From Acetobacteraceae bacterium (GTDB lineage: Bacteria > Pseudomonadota > Alphaproteobacteria > Acetobacterales > Acetobacteraceae), in NCBI GenBank assembly GCA_030039695.1, contig JASHVB010000325.1, forward strand, positions 1 through 9,387: DNA of 9,387 nt, written 5' to 3'. The position numbers and the translations under genes were made by a program. The notes under the pieces were generated by a model. That model saw nothing but the letters and a program-made list of their open reading frames with translations, had not been told where the DNA came from and searched no databases. Positions 1 to 9,328 of the stretch are shown here, in pieces. How positions within the stretch are numbered: the stretch's first letter is position 1; each line of letters opens with the position of its first letter.

Positions 1-945
1 CGCGCGGCGTCGCGAGCGTTGCAGCGGCTGGTTCCGGCCGGGCAGCCCGACGCCGCCAATCCGGCAGCGCCGGCCATCGCCGCGCTGGAACGTGCCGAGG
101 AAGCGTTGGCTGAAGCAGAGACACTGCTAACGCGGCTCAGCGCCGAGGCAGACGTGGATCCGCGGTTGCTGGAGCAAGCGGAGGAGCGGTTGTTCGCGTT
201 GCGCGCTGCTGCGCGGAAACACGCGGTTGCTGTGGTGGAGCTGCCAGCCCTGTACGATCGGCTGAGTGCGCGTTTGGCCGCACTGGCGACCGGCGAGGCG
301 AGCATCGCTGCCCTCGAGGAAGCCGCGGCTGAGGCTCGCCTCCGCTATGTGGCCGCGGCCGAGGCGCTGTCGGCTGGCCGCCGGACCGCTGCCGCGCGCC
401 TGGATCGCGCCGTGGCGAGGGAGTTGCCTCCACTGCGTCTGGAGAAGGCGCGGTTCCATGCGGATGTCGCCCTGCTGCCGGAAGCGGAATGGACCGCGGG
501 GGGTGCTGACTCGGTTCGTTTCCTGATTGCGACGAACCCAGGTCAGGACCTGGGGCCATTGGCGCGCATCGCTTCCGGCGGCGAACTGTCGCGGCTGATG
601 CTCGCGCTCAAGGTGGTGCTGGCTGCGGGATCGCTGGTGCCGACGCTGGTGTTCGACGAGATCGATGCCGATGTCGGCGGCGCCACGGCGGCGGCCGTCG
701 GCGAGCGGCTGGCACGCGTTGCCGAACGCGTGCAGGTGCTGGTCGTTACACACAGCCCACAGGTCGCGGCGCGTGGCGCATCGCATCTGCGCGTGGCGAA
801 GCACGCGGCGCGGGGACGCACCGCAACGCTGGTGGACGAACTCGACGCATCGGCGCGGCGCGAGGAGATCGCGCGCATGCTCGCCGGCGAAACGATCACA
901 GAAGCAGCGCGTGCTGCGGCGGATGTATTGCTGGGTGCGTCGTGA
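1..945 (+). CDS. recN: DNA repair protein RecN, C-terminal part (5' end outside window)
   Basis: RecN is an SMC-like ATPase that acts at double-strand breaks in recombination repair. The open frame runs in from base 1, so the 314 visible residues are the C-terminal part of a protein normally about 550-560 residues long; the Walker A half lies upstream of the window. The first ~150 visible residues are Ala/Glu/Leu/Arg-rich and heptad-like, fitting the coiled-coil arm. They are followed by the C-terminal ATPase lobe: the ABC signature SGGELSR is encoded at 574-594, then a Walker B/D-loop stretch (TLVFDEIDADVGG, catalytic DE at about 655-660) and the switch histidine in VTHSPQVAARG. The DEIDADVGG form and the THxPQVAA motif are typical of RecN rather than SMC or RecF. 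The gene ends with TGA and is followed 30 bases later by an intrinsic terminator. A TTG codon at 19 is not needed as a start. Identity is secure. Confidence 0.96.
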   Translation, partial: RAASRALQRLVPAGQPDAANPAAPAIAALERAEEALAEAETLLTRLSAEADVDPRLLEQAEERLFALRAAARKHAVAVVELPALYDRLSARLAALATGEASIAALEEAAAEARLRYVAAAEALSAGRRTAAARLDRAVARELPPLRLEKARFHADVALLPEAEWTAGGADSVRFLIATNPGQDLGPLARIASGGELSRLMLALKVVLAAGSLVPTLVFDEIDADVGGATAAAVGERLARVAERVQVLVVTHSPQVAARGASHLRVAKHAARGRTATLVDELDASARREEIARMLAGETITEAARAAADVLLGAS

Positions 946-974
946 GGCGCCTTCCCTACGGTCATAGCCATTCT

Positions 975-997
975 AGCGGCAGCCATTGCCGCTTTTT
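975..997 (+). terminator. Rho-independent terminator of recN
   Basis: A perfect 7-bp stem (AGCGGCA 975-981, TGCCGCT 987-993) closes a 5-base loop and runs directly into five T residues (993-997). It starts 30 bases after the recN stop codon. Read on the minus strand the hairpin is followed by AGAATGGC, not a T-run, so it should mainly stop plus-strand transcription. Confidence 0.88.
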
Positions 998-1022
998 CCG
1001 CCCGCAGTGAGAGAACCCCTGG

Positions 1023-1045
1023 ATGGCCGGGACGAGGCCCGCCAT
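1023..1045 (-). terminator. Hairpin after the MFS gene, possible weak terminator
   Basis: An imperfect inverted repeat lies 9 bases past the MFS stop codon on the minus strand: ATGGC (1023-1027) pairs with GCCAT (1041-1045) and GGG (1029-1031) with CCC (1038-1040), with one bulged C at 1028 and a 6-base loop. No T-tract follows on the minus strand, so it may only stabilise the 3' end of the mRNA. The assignment as a terminator is an inference. Confidence 0.35.
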
Positions 1046-1054
1046 CACGCAGTA

Positions 1055-2275
1055 TTACTTCGCAACGGCGACGGGATCGGGCTGCAACCCTTCCCGCATC
1101 CGCGCTGCCGGCCGGAACATAAGCATGACCAGGGCTGCACCGAGCCCGATCAGGAGAGAACCGATGTAGAGCCTTCCGTAATTCCGATAGGTATCGAAGA
1201 TCACGCCACCCGCTAGCGGTCCTAGCGACATTCCCAGGCTCGACGCCATACTCGCGGCACCAACCACGGTTCCGATGATATGCACCGGGAAATTCTCGCG
1301 TAGGAGTACGGCATAAAGCGGCATCACACCGGCGTAGGCGAAGCCAAACACCACCGCGACCGAATAGAATTGCAGTTGTTGGCGCGCAAAGTAATAGCAG
1401 CCTACCGCCGCGGCTTGCAGCAGCAGCCCGGCCACGAACGTCCGCTTCGCCCCGAACCGGTCGCCGAGCAAGCCGAACGTGATGCGTCCGAACAAACCGG
1501 ACAAGCCCTCGACACTGTAGATCGAGACCGCTGCGGTGACCGGCAGACCGCAGGAAATTGCGTAGCTCACTGTGTGGAACAGAGGGCCAGAATGCGTCGC
1601 GCAGCACATGAAGTAGGTGAGGGCGAGCACGACAAACTGCGGTGACGTCAGTGCTTCGCGCACAGTCATTGGCGACTCGGCTTGGCGCTGTCCAGCGATG
1701 TTGCGGGTCGTCGCAGGCGCGCGGCGTACCACCAACGCCACAGGCAGCAGCAGCGCCCAGACGGCCAAGCCGATCACCAACTGGGAGAAGCGCCAATCGA
1801 ACATCGTCACGAGGCGCGCGGCAATGGGCGCAACGGTCAATGGCGCCACGCCCATACCAGCGGAAACCAGCGACACTGCAAGGCTGCGCTGGCGGTCGAA
1901 CCACGCGGTCACGGTCGCCATCAGCGGCGCGAAGATGGCGCCTCCACCGGCGCCGACCAGAATGCCATAGCAGAACTGAAATCGTTCGATCGTGCTGGCG
2001 CGGCTTGCCAGCACAAGCCCGAGACCCAGTATCGTGCTGCCGCACAACAGAACAGTACGCGGACCGAAACGGTCCAGTATGATGCCCCAGCCGAAACCTG
2101 CTATCCCCATGCTGAGGAAGTTTAGTGTCATCGCCAAGGAAATATCGGTGCGTGACCAGCCGGTCGCGACCGACATCGGCGCCAGGAACACGGGCAATGA
2201 AAAGATCGAGCCGATCGCAACGCAGCCCATGAAGGCGCCCGCGCCGACAATGACCCAACGATAATGCGAGTTCAT
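1055..2275 (-). CDS. MFS transporter, monocarboxylate/OFA-like, 12 TM
   Basis: This 406-residue integral inner-membrane protein has twelve hydrophobic segments at roughly residues 8-32, 47-66, 75-92, 101-123, 131-154, 163-184, 213-234, 248-268, 278-296, 303-325, 333-358 and 367-388, with a hydrophilic central loop at 185-212. Major-facilitator motif A appears in both halves: GWGIILDRFGPR (62-73) between helices 2 and 3, and GLLGDRFGAKR (268-278) between helices 8 and 9. Overall the sequence resembles the MCT/OxlT-like branch (organic-anion or monocarboxylate porters), but the substrate cannot be read from it. The ATG overlaps the TGA of the upstream tetR gene (ATGA), which suggests translational coupling; there is only a weak purine stretch (GAAAGAAA) as ribosome binding site. 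Being co-transcribed with a TetR repressor suggests induction by a small molecule that the transporter exports or imports. MFS identity is firm; direction and substrate are unknown. Confidence 0.93.
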   Translation of the reverse strand: MNSHYRWVIVGAGAFMGCVAIGSIFSLPVFLAPMSVATGWSRTDISLAMTLNFLSMGIAGFGWGIILDRFGPRTVLLCGSTILGLGLVLASRASTIERFQFCYGILVGAGGGAIFAPLMATVTAWFDRQRSLAVSLVSAGMGVAPLTVAPIAARLVTMFDWRFSQLVIGLAVWALLLPVALVVRRAPATTRNIAGQRQAESPMTVREALTSPQFVVLALTYFMCCATHSGPLFHTVSYAISCGLPVTAAVSIYSVEGLSGLFGRITFGLLGDRFGAKRTFVAGLLLQAAAVGCYYFARQQLQFYSVAVVFGFAYAGVMPLYAVLLRENFPVHIIGTVVGAASMASSLGMSLGPLAGGVIFDTYRNYGRLYIGSLLIGLGAALVMLMFRPAARMREGLQPDPVAVAK

Positions 2276-2931
2276 GCCGGTTTCTTTCGCGTCGGCGTCG
2301 GTTGCCGCTTCCCAGGTGTGGCGTTCGGGCTCTCCGGCCGTCCGAACAACAATTCAATGTAGCGGCGAAGGTGGTCGATGCTCTCGGCGGCGATGGCGGC
2401 GCTAACTGCGGCTTTCGCCAGGATGAAGGAGCCCTGGATGGTGCATTGCACATACAGCGCGAGGCTCCGTGCGGTGACAGGTTGGGCGACGCCGTATTTC
2501 TGTATCGCCTGTTCCAGATCGGCCTCTAGTCGCTGCGCATGTCCGAAGATGCTGCTTTCGCAACCGGCGCGCAGCTGCGGGTTGGTCGCGTAGATCTCCT
2601 GCACCATGGTTCCGACGAAACAGGTGAATTCCGGTAGTTCACCGATCAGGATCGACTTGCGGAACTCGAGATAGGCGAGGACGCGGTCAAGCGGATCCGC
2701 CGCCCGGTGGTAGGGCGCGTTGCCGAAGAAGGCGGTGGTGGATTCCTTCCAACGCTCAAGTGCGGCCAGCGCCAGATCGTCCTTGCTCTTGAAGTGGTGG
2801 AAGAAGCTTCCCTTGGTGACTCCGGCTTCGGCGCAGACGTCTTCGACGCGGGTTGCGTTGTAGCCCTTGGTCCGGACGACCTTGATGGTCGCGTCGAGAA
2901 GCCGGGTCTTCGACTGATGTGGCTGCTGCAT
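2272..2931 (-). CDS. TetR/AcrR-family transcriptional regulator
   Basis: A 219-residue one-component repressor. The N-terminal DNA-binding domain covers residues 8-55, with the helix-turn-helix in ATRVEDVCAEAGVTKGSFFH (26-45) followed by HFKSKDDL. The rest is the variable helical ligand-binding and dimer domain, with cysteines at 104, 124 and 163, ending in a short basic, proline-rich tail (201-219). I chose the ATG at 2929-2931. A longer frame begins at 3000, but its extra 23 residues do not look like TetR sequence and would make the two operator palindromes coding. The Shine-Dalgarno sequence is weak (GCAGGC just before ATG). The gene overlaps the MFS gene by four bases, so the two form an operon. 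The operators in its own promoter indicate autorepression, relieved by an unknown ligand. Repressors with a TKGSFxxHFKSKxDL helix commonly bind ACC...GGT palindromes, which fits the sites seen here. The ligand is not predictable. Confidence 0.92.
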   Translation of the reverse strand: MQQPHQSKTRLLDATIKVVRTKGYNATRVEDVCAEAGVTKGSFFHHFKSKDDLALAALERWKESTTAFFGNAPYHRAADPLDRVLAYLEFRKSILIGELPEFTCFVGTMVQEIYATNPQLRAGCESSIFGHAQRLEADLEQAIQKYGVAQPVTARSLALYVQCTIQGSFILAKAAVSAAIAAESIDHLRRYIELLFGRPESPNATPGKRQPTPTRKKPA

Positions 2932-2940
2932 GCCTGCACC

Positions 2941-2958
2941 ATACCAACTGGTTGGTAT
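2941..2958. promoter_or_regulatory. TetR-type operator O1
   Basis: ATACCAAC-TG-GTTGGTAT is a perfect inverted repeat of 8-bp arms around a 2-bp centre, 10 bases upstream of the tetR start codon. It overlaps the expected transcription start of the minus-strand tetR promoter, and its right arm overlaps the extended -10 of a plus-strand promoter facing ligA. It shares 14 of 18 bases with the second site. That TetR binds it is inferred from position and symmetry. Confidence 0.8.
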
Positions 2959-2960
2959 AA

Positions 2961-2961
<1 letters not shown>
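2953..2961 (+). promoter_or_regulatory. Extended -10 promoter facing ligA
   Basis: TGGTATAAT (2953-2961) is a perfect extended -10 element (TGn plus TATAAT) on the plus strand. There is no recognisable -35 at the usual distance, which extended -10 promoters can tolerate. Transcription would start near 2968 and give ligA a leader of about 139 bases. The element shares bases with operator O1, so its match to the consensus could be partly a by-product of the operator. Confidence 0.5.
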
Positions 2962-5182
<2,221 letters not shown>

Positions 5183-5284
5183 TCAGCAGCGTTTTCACGT
5201 CCTCAGCGGCAGAGGTTGAGACACGAAGCCTCGACGGTGAGGGTGCCGCGGCAGGCGCCTTGCCCAATTCGGCACCGCCACCCC

Positions 5285-5321
5285 GCCGCTACGCTCGGCG
5301 GCCATTCCCGAGCGCAGCGGC
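5285..5321. repeat. Long hairpin between convergent ligA and TPP gene
   Basis: GCCGCTACGCTCGG (5285-5298) and CCGAGCGCAGCGGC (5308-5321) form a 14-position inverted repeat with a 9-base loop. Thirteen positions pair; the odd one is A opposite C in plus-strand RNA but G opposite U in minus-strand RNA, so the structure is complete only in the transcript of the TPP gene, 9 bases after its stop. No T-tract follows on either strand. It could be a bidirectional transcription or mRNA 3'-end barrier, or a REP-like dispersed repeat. The rest of 5183-5330 shows nothing else I can name. Confidence 0.6.
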
Positions 5322-5330
5322 TCTGCACGG

Positions 5331-6956
5331 TCAGAACTTCGAAACCCGCGTCTCTTTCGCAGTGATGAACTCCAACAGCGCCGGCCTGCCCGCCTTCGTC
5401 TGCTCAATCCCGCGCTGGATCGCCGCCTTGATTTGGCTCGGATCGGTGATGCGCTCGCCATAGCCACCGAACGCCTCGGCCATCTTCGCATAATTGCCGG
5501 AGATATCCGTCGACCGGTACTTGTCCGTCGAGATCGGCATCACCTTCAGCTCGATCGCCATGGAGAAGTTGTTCATCAGGCACGACAGGATCGGAATCCG
5601 CTCGCGCACCGCGGTCTCGAAATCCATCCCAGTGAACCCGATTGCCGCGTCGCCCCAGAAGTTGATGCAGGTCTTGTCCGGATGCACCAGCTTCGCACCC
5701 ATCGCGAGTCCCAGTCCCATGCCGAGCTGCGTCGTCTTGCCCCAACCGATATAGGACATCGGTTCGGTTGACACCCAGAACGGCGAGATCTGGTCGCGCG
5801 GACTTCCCGCATCATGCGTGATGATGGTGTTCTTGGGATCCGTTGCCGCCATCAGCTCCCAGATCACGCGATAGGGGCTGATCGGCGCCTCGTTCGAGTT
5901 CAGCAGCGGCTGCCACTGCGCCATCCACTCCTCGCGCACGGCCTTGATCTCTGCGACCACGTCCTTGATGTCGCGGTTCGCCTTGATGCTCTGCCGCAGC
6001 TCGCCGATCAGCGCTTGCAGGGTCAGCTTCGCGTCGCCCACCAGGCCGACCGCGCTGATCACATCCTTGTTGAGGTGGTTCGGATCCAGTGTCGCATGTA
6101 CGAACTTCTTGCCCTTGGGGAACTTGATTCCGAAGTTCGTCTCAGTGAAGGAGCACCCGATGCCGATGATGAGGTCGGCGTTCTGCACGAAATGGTGCAC
6201 TGGCTTCGGCACCGCATTGCCGCCGGAGCCGAGCGACAGCGGGTGGTTCTCGGGGAACGAGCTTTTGCCTCCGAGGCTGGTGGTGACCGGCGCGCCCAGC
6301 AGCTCGGCGAATTCGCGGAGTTCTGCCCAGGCTTCGGCCCATTGCACGCCAGTTCCGCTGTAGATCACTGGGCGCTTCGCCGTGAGGATCGCCGCCGCCG
6401 CCTTGCGCACATCCGCCGGGTCGGGGCCGTACTTGTGCACGCCGACCGGCGTGTAATCGAGGTCACCGATCTCCTCATTCCAGATGTCGGTCGGGATTTC
6501 GACGATTGCCGGCCCGCCGCGGCCGTTACGCAGATTGCTGAAGGCTCTGCGCATGACGTTGGCGACTTCGCTGGGAAGCTGGACCGATTCAGCAATCTTG
6601 GCGACCCCGTGCATGCCGCGTACGGCGTTATAGTTCGGATCGATCTGCGCAATGCGGCGCGGATAACCTTGCGGAATCACCAACAGCGGCACCGACTCAC
6701 TGTAAGCCTGAGCCACGCCGCCATAGGCGTTTTCCGTGCCGGGGCCATGCTGCATGCAGAATGCACCGATCTTTCGCCCGGAGGTGACGCGGGAAATCGC
6801 GTCCGCCATGTGCAGGCCGATACGCTCCTGGCGCACGATGATCGGGCGGACGTCGGCCTTGGCCGCGTATTCCAGCAGGTGATTGACGGGGTAGCCGCAG
6901 AGGATCTCGATCCCCTCGCGTCGCATGATTTCCGCAATTGCGTCGCCGACCTTCAT
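5331..6956 (-). CDS. Thiamine-diphosphate-dependent enzyme, acetolactate synthase-like
   Basis: A 541-residue cytoplasmic enzyme with the three-domain plan of the acetolactate synthase/pyruvate oxidase/benzoylformate decarboxylase superfamily. The N-terminal pyrimidine-binding domain (about 1-165) carries the catalytic glutamate, E44, in IIVRQERIGLHMADA, plus the GPGTENAYGGVAQAYSESVPLL-type stretch. The central domain spans about 180-320. The C-terminal pyrophosphate domain has GDAAIGF at 435-441 and NN at 462-463, the ThDP/Mg2+ motif with GDA in place of GDG. The start is well set: GGAGGGGAG (6965-6973) lies 8 bases before the ATG, one of the strongest ribosome binding sites in the window. 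No acetolactate synthase small subunit or ilvC lies nearby, so a biosynthetic IlvB role is not supported. Decarboxylation or ligation of a 2-oxo acid is the family chemistry; the substrate is unknown. Active-site residues are present, so it is probably functional. Confidence 0.9.
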   Translation of the reverse strand: MKVGDAIAEIMRREGIEILCGYPVNHLLEYAAKADVRPIIVRQERIGLHMADAISRVTSGRKIGAFCMQHGPGTENAYGGVAQAYSESVPLLVIPQGYPRRIAQIDPNYNAVRGMHGVAKIAESVQLPSEVANVMRRAFSNLRNGRGGPAIVEIPTDIWNEEIGDLDYTPVGVHKYGPDPADVRKAAAAILTAKRPVIYSGTGVQWAEAWAELREFAELLGAPVTTSLGGKSSFPENHPLSLGSGGNAVPKPVHHFVQNADLIIGIGCSFTETNFGIKFPKGKKFVHATLDPNHLNKDVISAVGLVGDAKLTLQALIGELRQSIKANRDIKDVVAEIKAVREEWMAQWQPLLNSNEAPISPYRVIWELMAATDPKNTIITHDAGSPRDQISPFWVSTEPMSYIGWGKTTQLGMGLGLAMGAKLVHPDKTCINFWGDAAIGFTGMDFETAVRERIPILSCLMNNFSMAIELKVMPISTDKYRSTDISGNYAKMAEAFGGYGERITDPSQIKAAIQRGIEQTKAGRPALLEFITAKETRVSKF

Positions 6957-6964
6957 CTCAATGA

Positions 6965-6973
6965 CTCCCCTCC
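6965..6973 (-). promoter_or_regulatory. Strong ribosome binding site of the TPP enzyme gene
   Basis: On the minus strand GGAGGGGAG precedes the ATG by 8 bases and fixes the start codon. I found no convincing promoter boxes between it and 7111. Confidence 0.75.
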
Positions 6974-7020
6974 GGTGGATGTGGGCGGAAGGGTAGGACC
7001 GAGGTGGAGTTGTGGCAACG

Positions 7021-7106
7021 TCCCGATTGTCATCGCGAAGCCCGCAGCGCCGCAGAATCTCCCACAGGCGACCGCTTCGGCGCTACGCGCCCTGCGATCA
7101 CGCAGG
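7021..7106. repeat. Possible REP-like intergenic repeat
   Basis: The gap between the aldo/keto reductase and TPP genes contains interlocking inverted repeats. CGCAGCGCC (7043-7051) pairs with GGCGCTACG (7079-7087) at eight of nine positions, and CCTGCG/CGCAGG (7091-7106) forms a second hairpin. The opening TTGTCATCGCGAAGCCCGC recalls the TCATTGCGAGCGAAG-type repeats found scattered in many bacterial genomes; this resemblance is from memory. The pairing of a GCTACG arm with a CGCAGCG arm also occurs in the hairpin at 5285-5321. Confidence 0.4.
7091..7106 (-). terminator. Hairpin just after the aldo/keto reductase gene
   Basis: A perfect 6-bp stem (CCTGCG 7091-7096, CGCAGG 7101-7106) with a 4-base loop begins 5 bases after the stop codon at 7112-7114 on the minus strand. 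No T-tract follows, so it is at best a weak terminator or an mRNA-end stabiliser, and it may belong to the repeat described around it. Confidence 0.35.
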
Positions 7107-7111
7107 ACAGC

Positions 7112-8080
7112 TTATTGGGTCACCGAAGCATCCACCCGCGTCATCAACTCAGCGGGCAATGGTCCGGCTTCCGCGGCCGCAACACACTCCGCCAGCTCCT
7201 GGCGGTTTTTCACGCCCAGAACGAGCGTGTCGATACCCAGCCCAAGCGCGTAACGGTGTGCGACGACCGCCGGGTTTTCGTCCAGTTCGACGCACAACGC
7301 ACGAAAACCCGCGGCGCGCTGATAATCACGCGATTCCGGATGATCTGTTGGCAACGGCCGGTCGATCGCTGCCGTCAATGCCCCGGCCTGGACCGCGCGG
7401 ATGCCCATCACCCCGACGCCGTTGGCCCGCGCTGCCGACATCACCTCGCGCGGACGCGCCGGACCGTCGAAGAACTGCAAACCCCCAGGCGAATCGAGCA
7501 GATTGGCAATGCACTGCACAGCGGTGGGCGTCGGTTTCTCACTGAGCAATTGGATGATTGTGTCTGGATGGCCGATACCGGTGAGGCCCCATGCACCGAT
7601 GATGCCCTCGGCCACCAGCCGCTCGAAAACGGGCCGCACGTGGTCGACGAATAACTCGTAAAGCGTAAGCCGAGGCACCGCGTCGGGATTGCGCCACATT
7701 GGGTGGTTTATCGGTGCAATGTTACAGTGCAAAAAGAACAGGTCGAGGTGTGACAGGCGCAGCCGCCGCAGGCTGTCCTCGATGGAGCGCCGCAATATGC
7801 CGTCAACCTGGTCTGCCGGCGGATTGCCGAGATTGCATTTGCTGGTGACTCGCACTCGGTCAGGCAGCCGACCGTTGAATGCGGCGCCGACGACTTCCTC
7901 AGCCTTACCGTGGCCGTAGCGCGGCGCGAGATCCAGCAAGGTGATGCCGGCATCGACCGCCGCGTGCACCGTGGCAACGCATTCGTCGAATGTCGTTGCG
8001 CCCCACAGCATGCCGAGGCCGCCGCCGCCCAGCGTCAGCGTAGAGACCATATCCAGCGGGCCGAGCGAATAGGTCTGCAT
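7112..8080 (-). CDS. Aldo/keto reductase family oxidoreductase
   Basis: A 322-residue (alpha/beta)8-barrel NAD(P)H-dependent oxidoreductase. The catalytic tetrad is visible: D50 and Y55 in LLDLAPRYGHGKAEEVVG, K81 in VTSKCNLG, and H118 in DLFFLHCN. The C-terminal LVLGVKNRQELAE stretch (about residues 280-300) corresponds to the cofactor-binding region. The GITLLDLAPRYGHG context resembles the D-threo-aldose dehydrogenase/pyridoxal dehydrogenase-like branch of the superfamily, so a sugar or aldehyde substrate is possible, but specificity cannot be assigned. The ATG at 8078-8080 follows the tyrS stop by three bases, with AAGGGCGG inside the tyrS end as a likely ribosome binding site; a second Met (residue 11) is less likely because the first beta strand precedes it. 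It is probably translated from the tyrS mRNA. A hairpin follows the TAA stop. Confidence 0.92.
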   Translation of the reverse strand: MQTYSLGPLDMVSTLTLGGGGLGMLWGATTFDECVATVHAAVDAGITLLDLAPRYGHGKAEEVVGAAFNGRLPDRVRVTSKCNLGNPPADQVDGILRRSIEDSLRRLRLSHLDLFFLHCNIAPINHPMWRNPDAVPRLTLYELFVDHVRPVFERLVAEGIIGAWGLTGIGHPDTIIQLLSEKPTPTAVQCIANLLDSPGGLQFFDGPARPREVMSAARANGVGVMGIRAVQAGALTAAIDRPLPTDHPESRDYQRAAGFRALCVELDENPAVVAHRYALGLGIDTLVLGVKNRQELAECVAAAEAGPLPAELMTRVDASVTQ

Positions 8081-8083
8081 GGT

Positions 8084-9328
8084 TCAGGCCGCCCTTACCA
8101 GTCGGTGATGCTTGCGCCCGGCCGATAGCTTGATGGTGTCGCCGCGCAGATCCGTCAGCGAGATCACCTGGCCCTCGTCAGTCACCGGCGTATCGTTCAC
8201 GCGTGCGCCGCCGCCGCGGATCAACCGGCGCGCCTCGCCGTTGCTCTTCGCGAGGTCGGCGAGCGTGAACAGGCGGAACGCTGGTATGCCGGCGGCGAGC
8301 TCGTCGCGCGGCACGGCGATGCTCGGCAGCGTATCGGCCGCTTCGCCCTCCTCGAATGCACGGCGGGCGGTTTCCGCAGCGCTCTCCGCGGCGTCTCGGC
8401 CGTGAGCCAAAGCCGTTGCCTCCGTGGCGAGTATCTTCTTGGCTTCATTGATCTCGGCATCCTGCAGCCGTTCCAGCCGTGCGATCTCACTGAGCGGCAC
8501 GTCGGTGAACAGTCGCAGGAAGCGGCCGACGTCGGCGTCCTCCGTGTTACGCCAGTACTGCCAGTAGTCGTACGCAGAGAGCCGGTCGCCGCGCAGCCAC
8601 ACTGCGCCCGAGACTGACTTGCCCATCTTGGCGCCGGACGCGGTCGTGATTAGCGGCGTCGTCAATCCAAAGGCATGCGCGCCATCGGTGCGGCGGATCA
8701 GCTCAATGCCGGCGACGATGTTGCCCCACTGGTCGGAGCCGCCCATTTGCAGCGTCACGTTGAACCGCCGGCGCAGTTCGCGGAAATCATAGCTTTGCAA
8801 AATCATGTAATTGAACTCGAGGAAAGTGAGCGGTTGCTCACGCTCCAGCCGCAGACGGACCGAATCAAAAGTTAGCATGCGATTCATCGAGAAGTGCACG
8901 CCGACGTCTCGTAGCAGAGAGATATAACCCAGTGCGTCGAGCCAGTCGGCGTTGTTGACCATGATTGCGTCGCATGGGCCGTTGCCAAAGTGGATGAACG
9001 GCGCGAAGCACTGCCGTACGCCGGCCATGTTCGCGGCAATCTGTTCATCGGACAGCAACTGGCGAGACTCGTCCTTGCCCGACGGATCGCCGATGCGCGT
9101 GGTTCCGCCACCCACCAGCACCACAGGGCGATGGCCGCAGCGTTGTAGCAAGCGCAAGACCATGATGCCGACAAGGTTGCCCACATGCAGACTGTCGGCG
9201 GTGCAATCGAAGCCGACATACGCCGTTACGGTACCGGCCCGCAGCGCCGCGTCGAGCGCATCGGTGTCGGTGCATTGGTGCACGAAACCGCGGGCGGTGG
9301 CTTCGGCGAGGAAATCGCTGCTGGGCAT
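8084..9328 (-). CDS. tyrS: Tyrosyl-tRNA synthetase
   Basis: A class I aminoacyl-tRNA synthetase that charges tRNA-Tyr in the cytoplasm; 414 residues, usual for the bacterial TyrRS. The catalytic domain has [16 protein letters not shown] with the HIGH-type motif HVGN (48-51), the tyrosine-pocket helix YMILQSYDF (174-182), GGSDQWGN (197-204), and the KMSKS-type loop KMGKS (234-238). An S4 RNA-binding domain ends the protein (about 350-412). The start is secure: an in-frame TAA lies 13 codons upstream (9365-9367) with no ATG, GTG or TTG between. The ribosome binding site is weak (ACGGA). TATGCT at 9367-9372 could be the -10 box, but the -35 would fall outside the window. The gene runs directly into the aldo/keto reductase gene. 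Confidence 0.97.
   Translation of the reverse strand: MPSSDFLAEATARGFVHQCTDTDALDAALRAGTVTAYVGFDCTADSLHVGNLVGIMVLRLLQRCGHRPVVLVGGGTTRIGDPSGKDESRQLLSDEQIAANMAGVRQCFAPFIHFGNGPCDAIMVNNADWLDALGYISLLRDVGVHFSMNRMLTFDSVRLRLEREQPLTFLEFNYMILQSYDFRELRRRFNVTLQMGGSDQWGNIVAGIELIRRTDGAHAFGLTTPLITTASGAKMGKSVSGAVWLRGDRLSAYDYWQYWRNTEDADVGRFLRLFTDVPLSEIARLERLQDAEINEAKKILATEATALAHGRDAAESAAETARRAFEEGEAADTLPSIAVPRDELAAGIPAFRLFTLADLAKSNGEARRLIRGGGARVNDTPVTDEGQVISLTDLRGDTIKLSAGRKHHRLVRAA

Noticed and set aside
543..2453. 636-codon minus-strand frame spanning recN, the gap and the MFS gene
   Set aside because: It is antisense to conserved RecN motifs and out of frame with the MFS gene; the translation is Arg/Ala-rich and domain-free.
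5814..7253. 479-codon open frame on the plus strand, antisense to the TPP gene
   Set aside because: It mirrors the codon structure of a clearly conserved enzyme gene on the other strand, its translation shows no recognisable domain, and long antisense frames are expected at this GC content.
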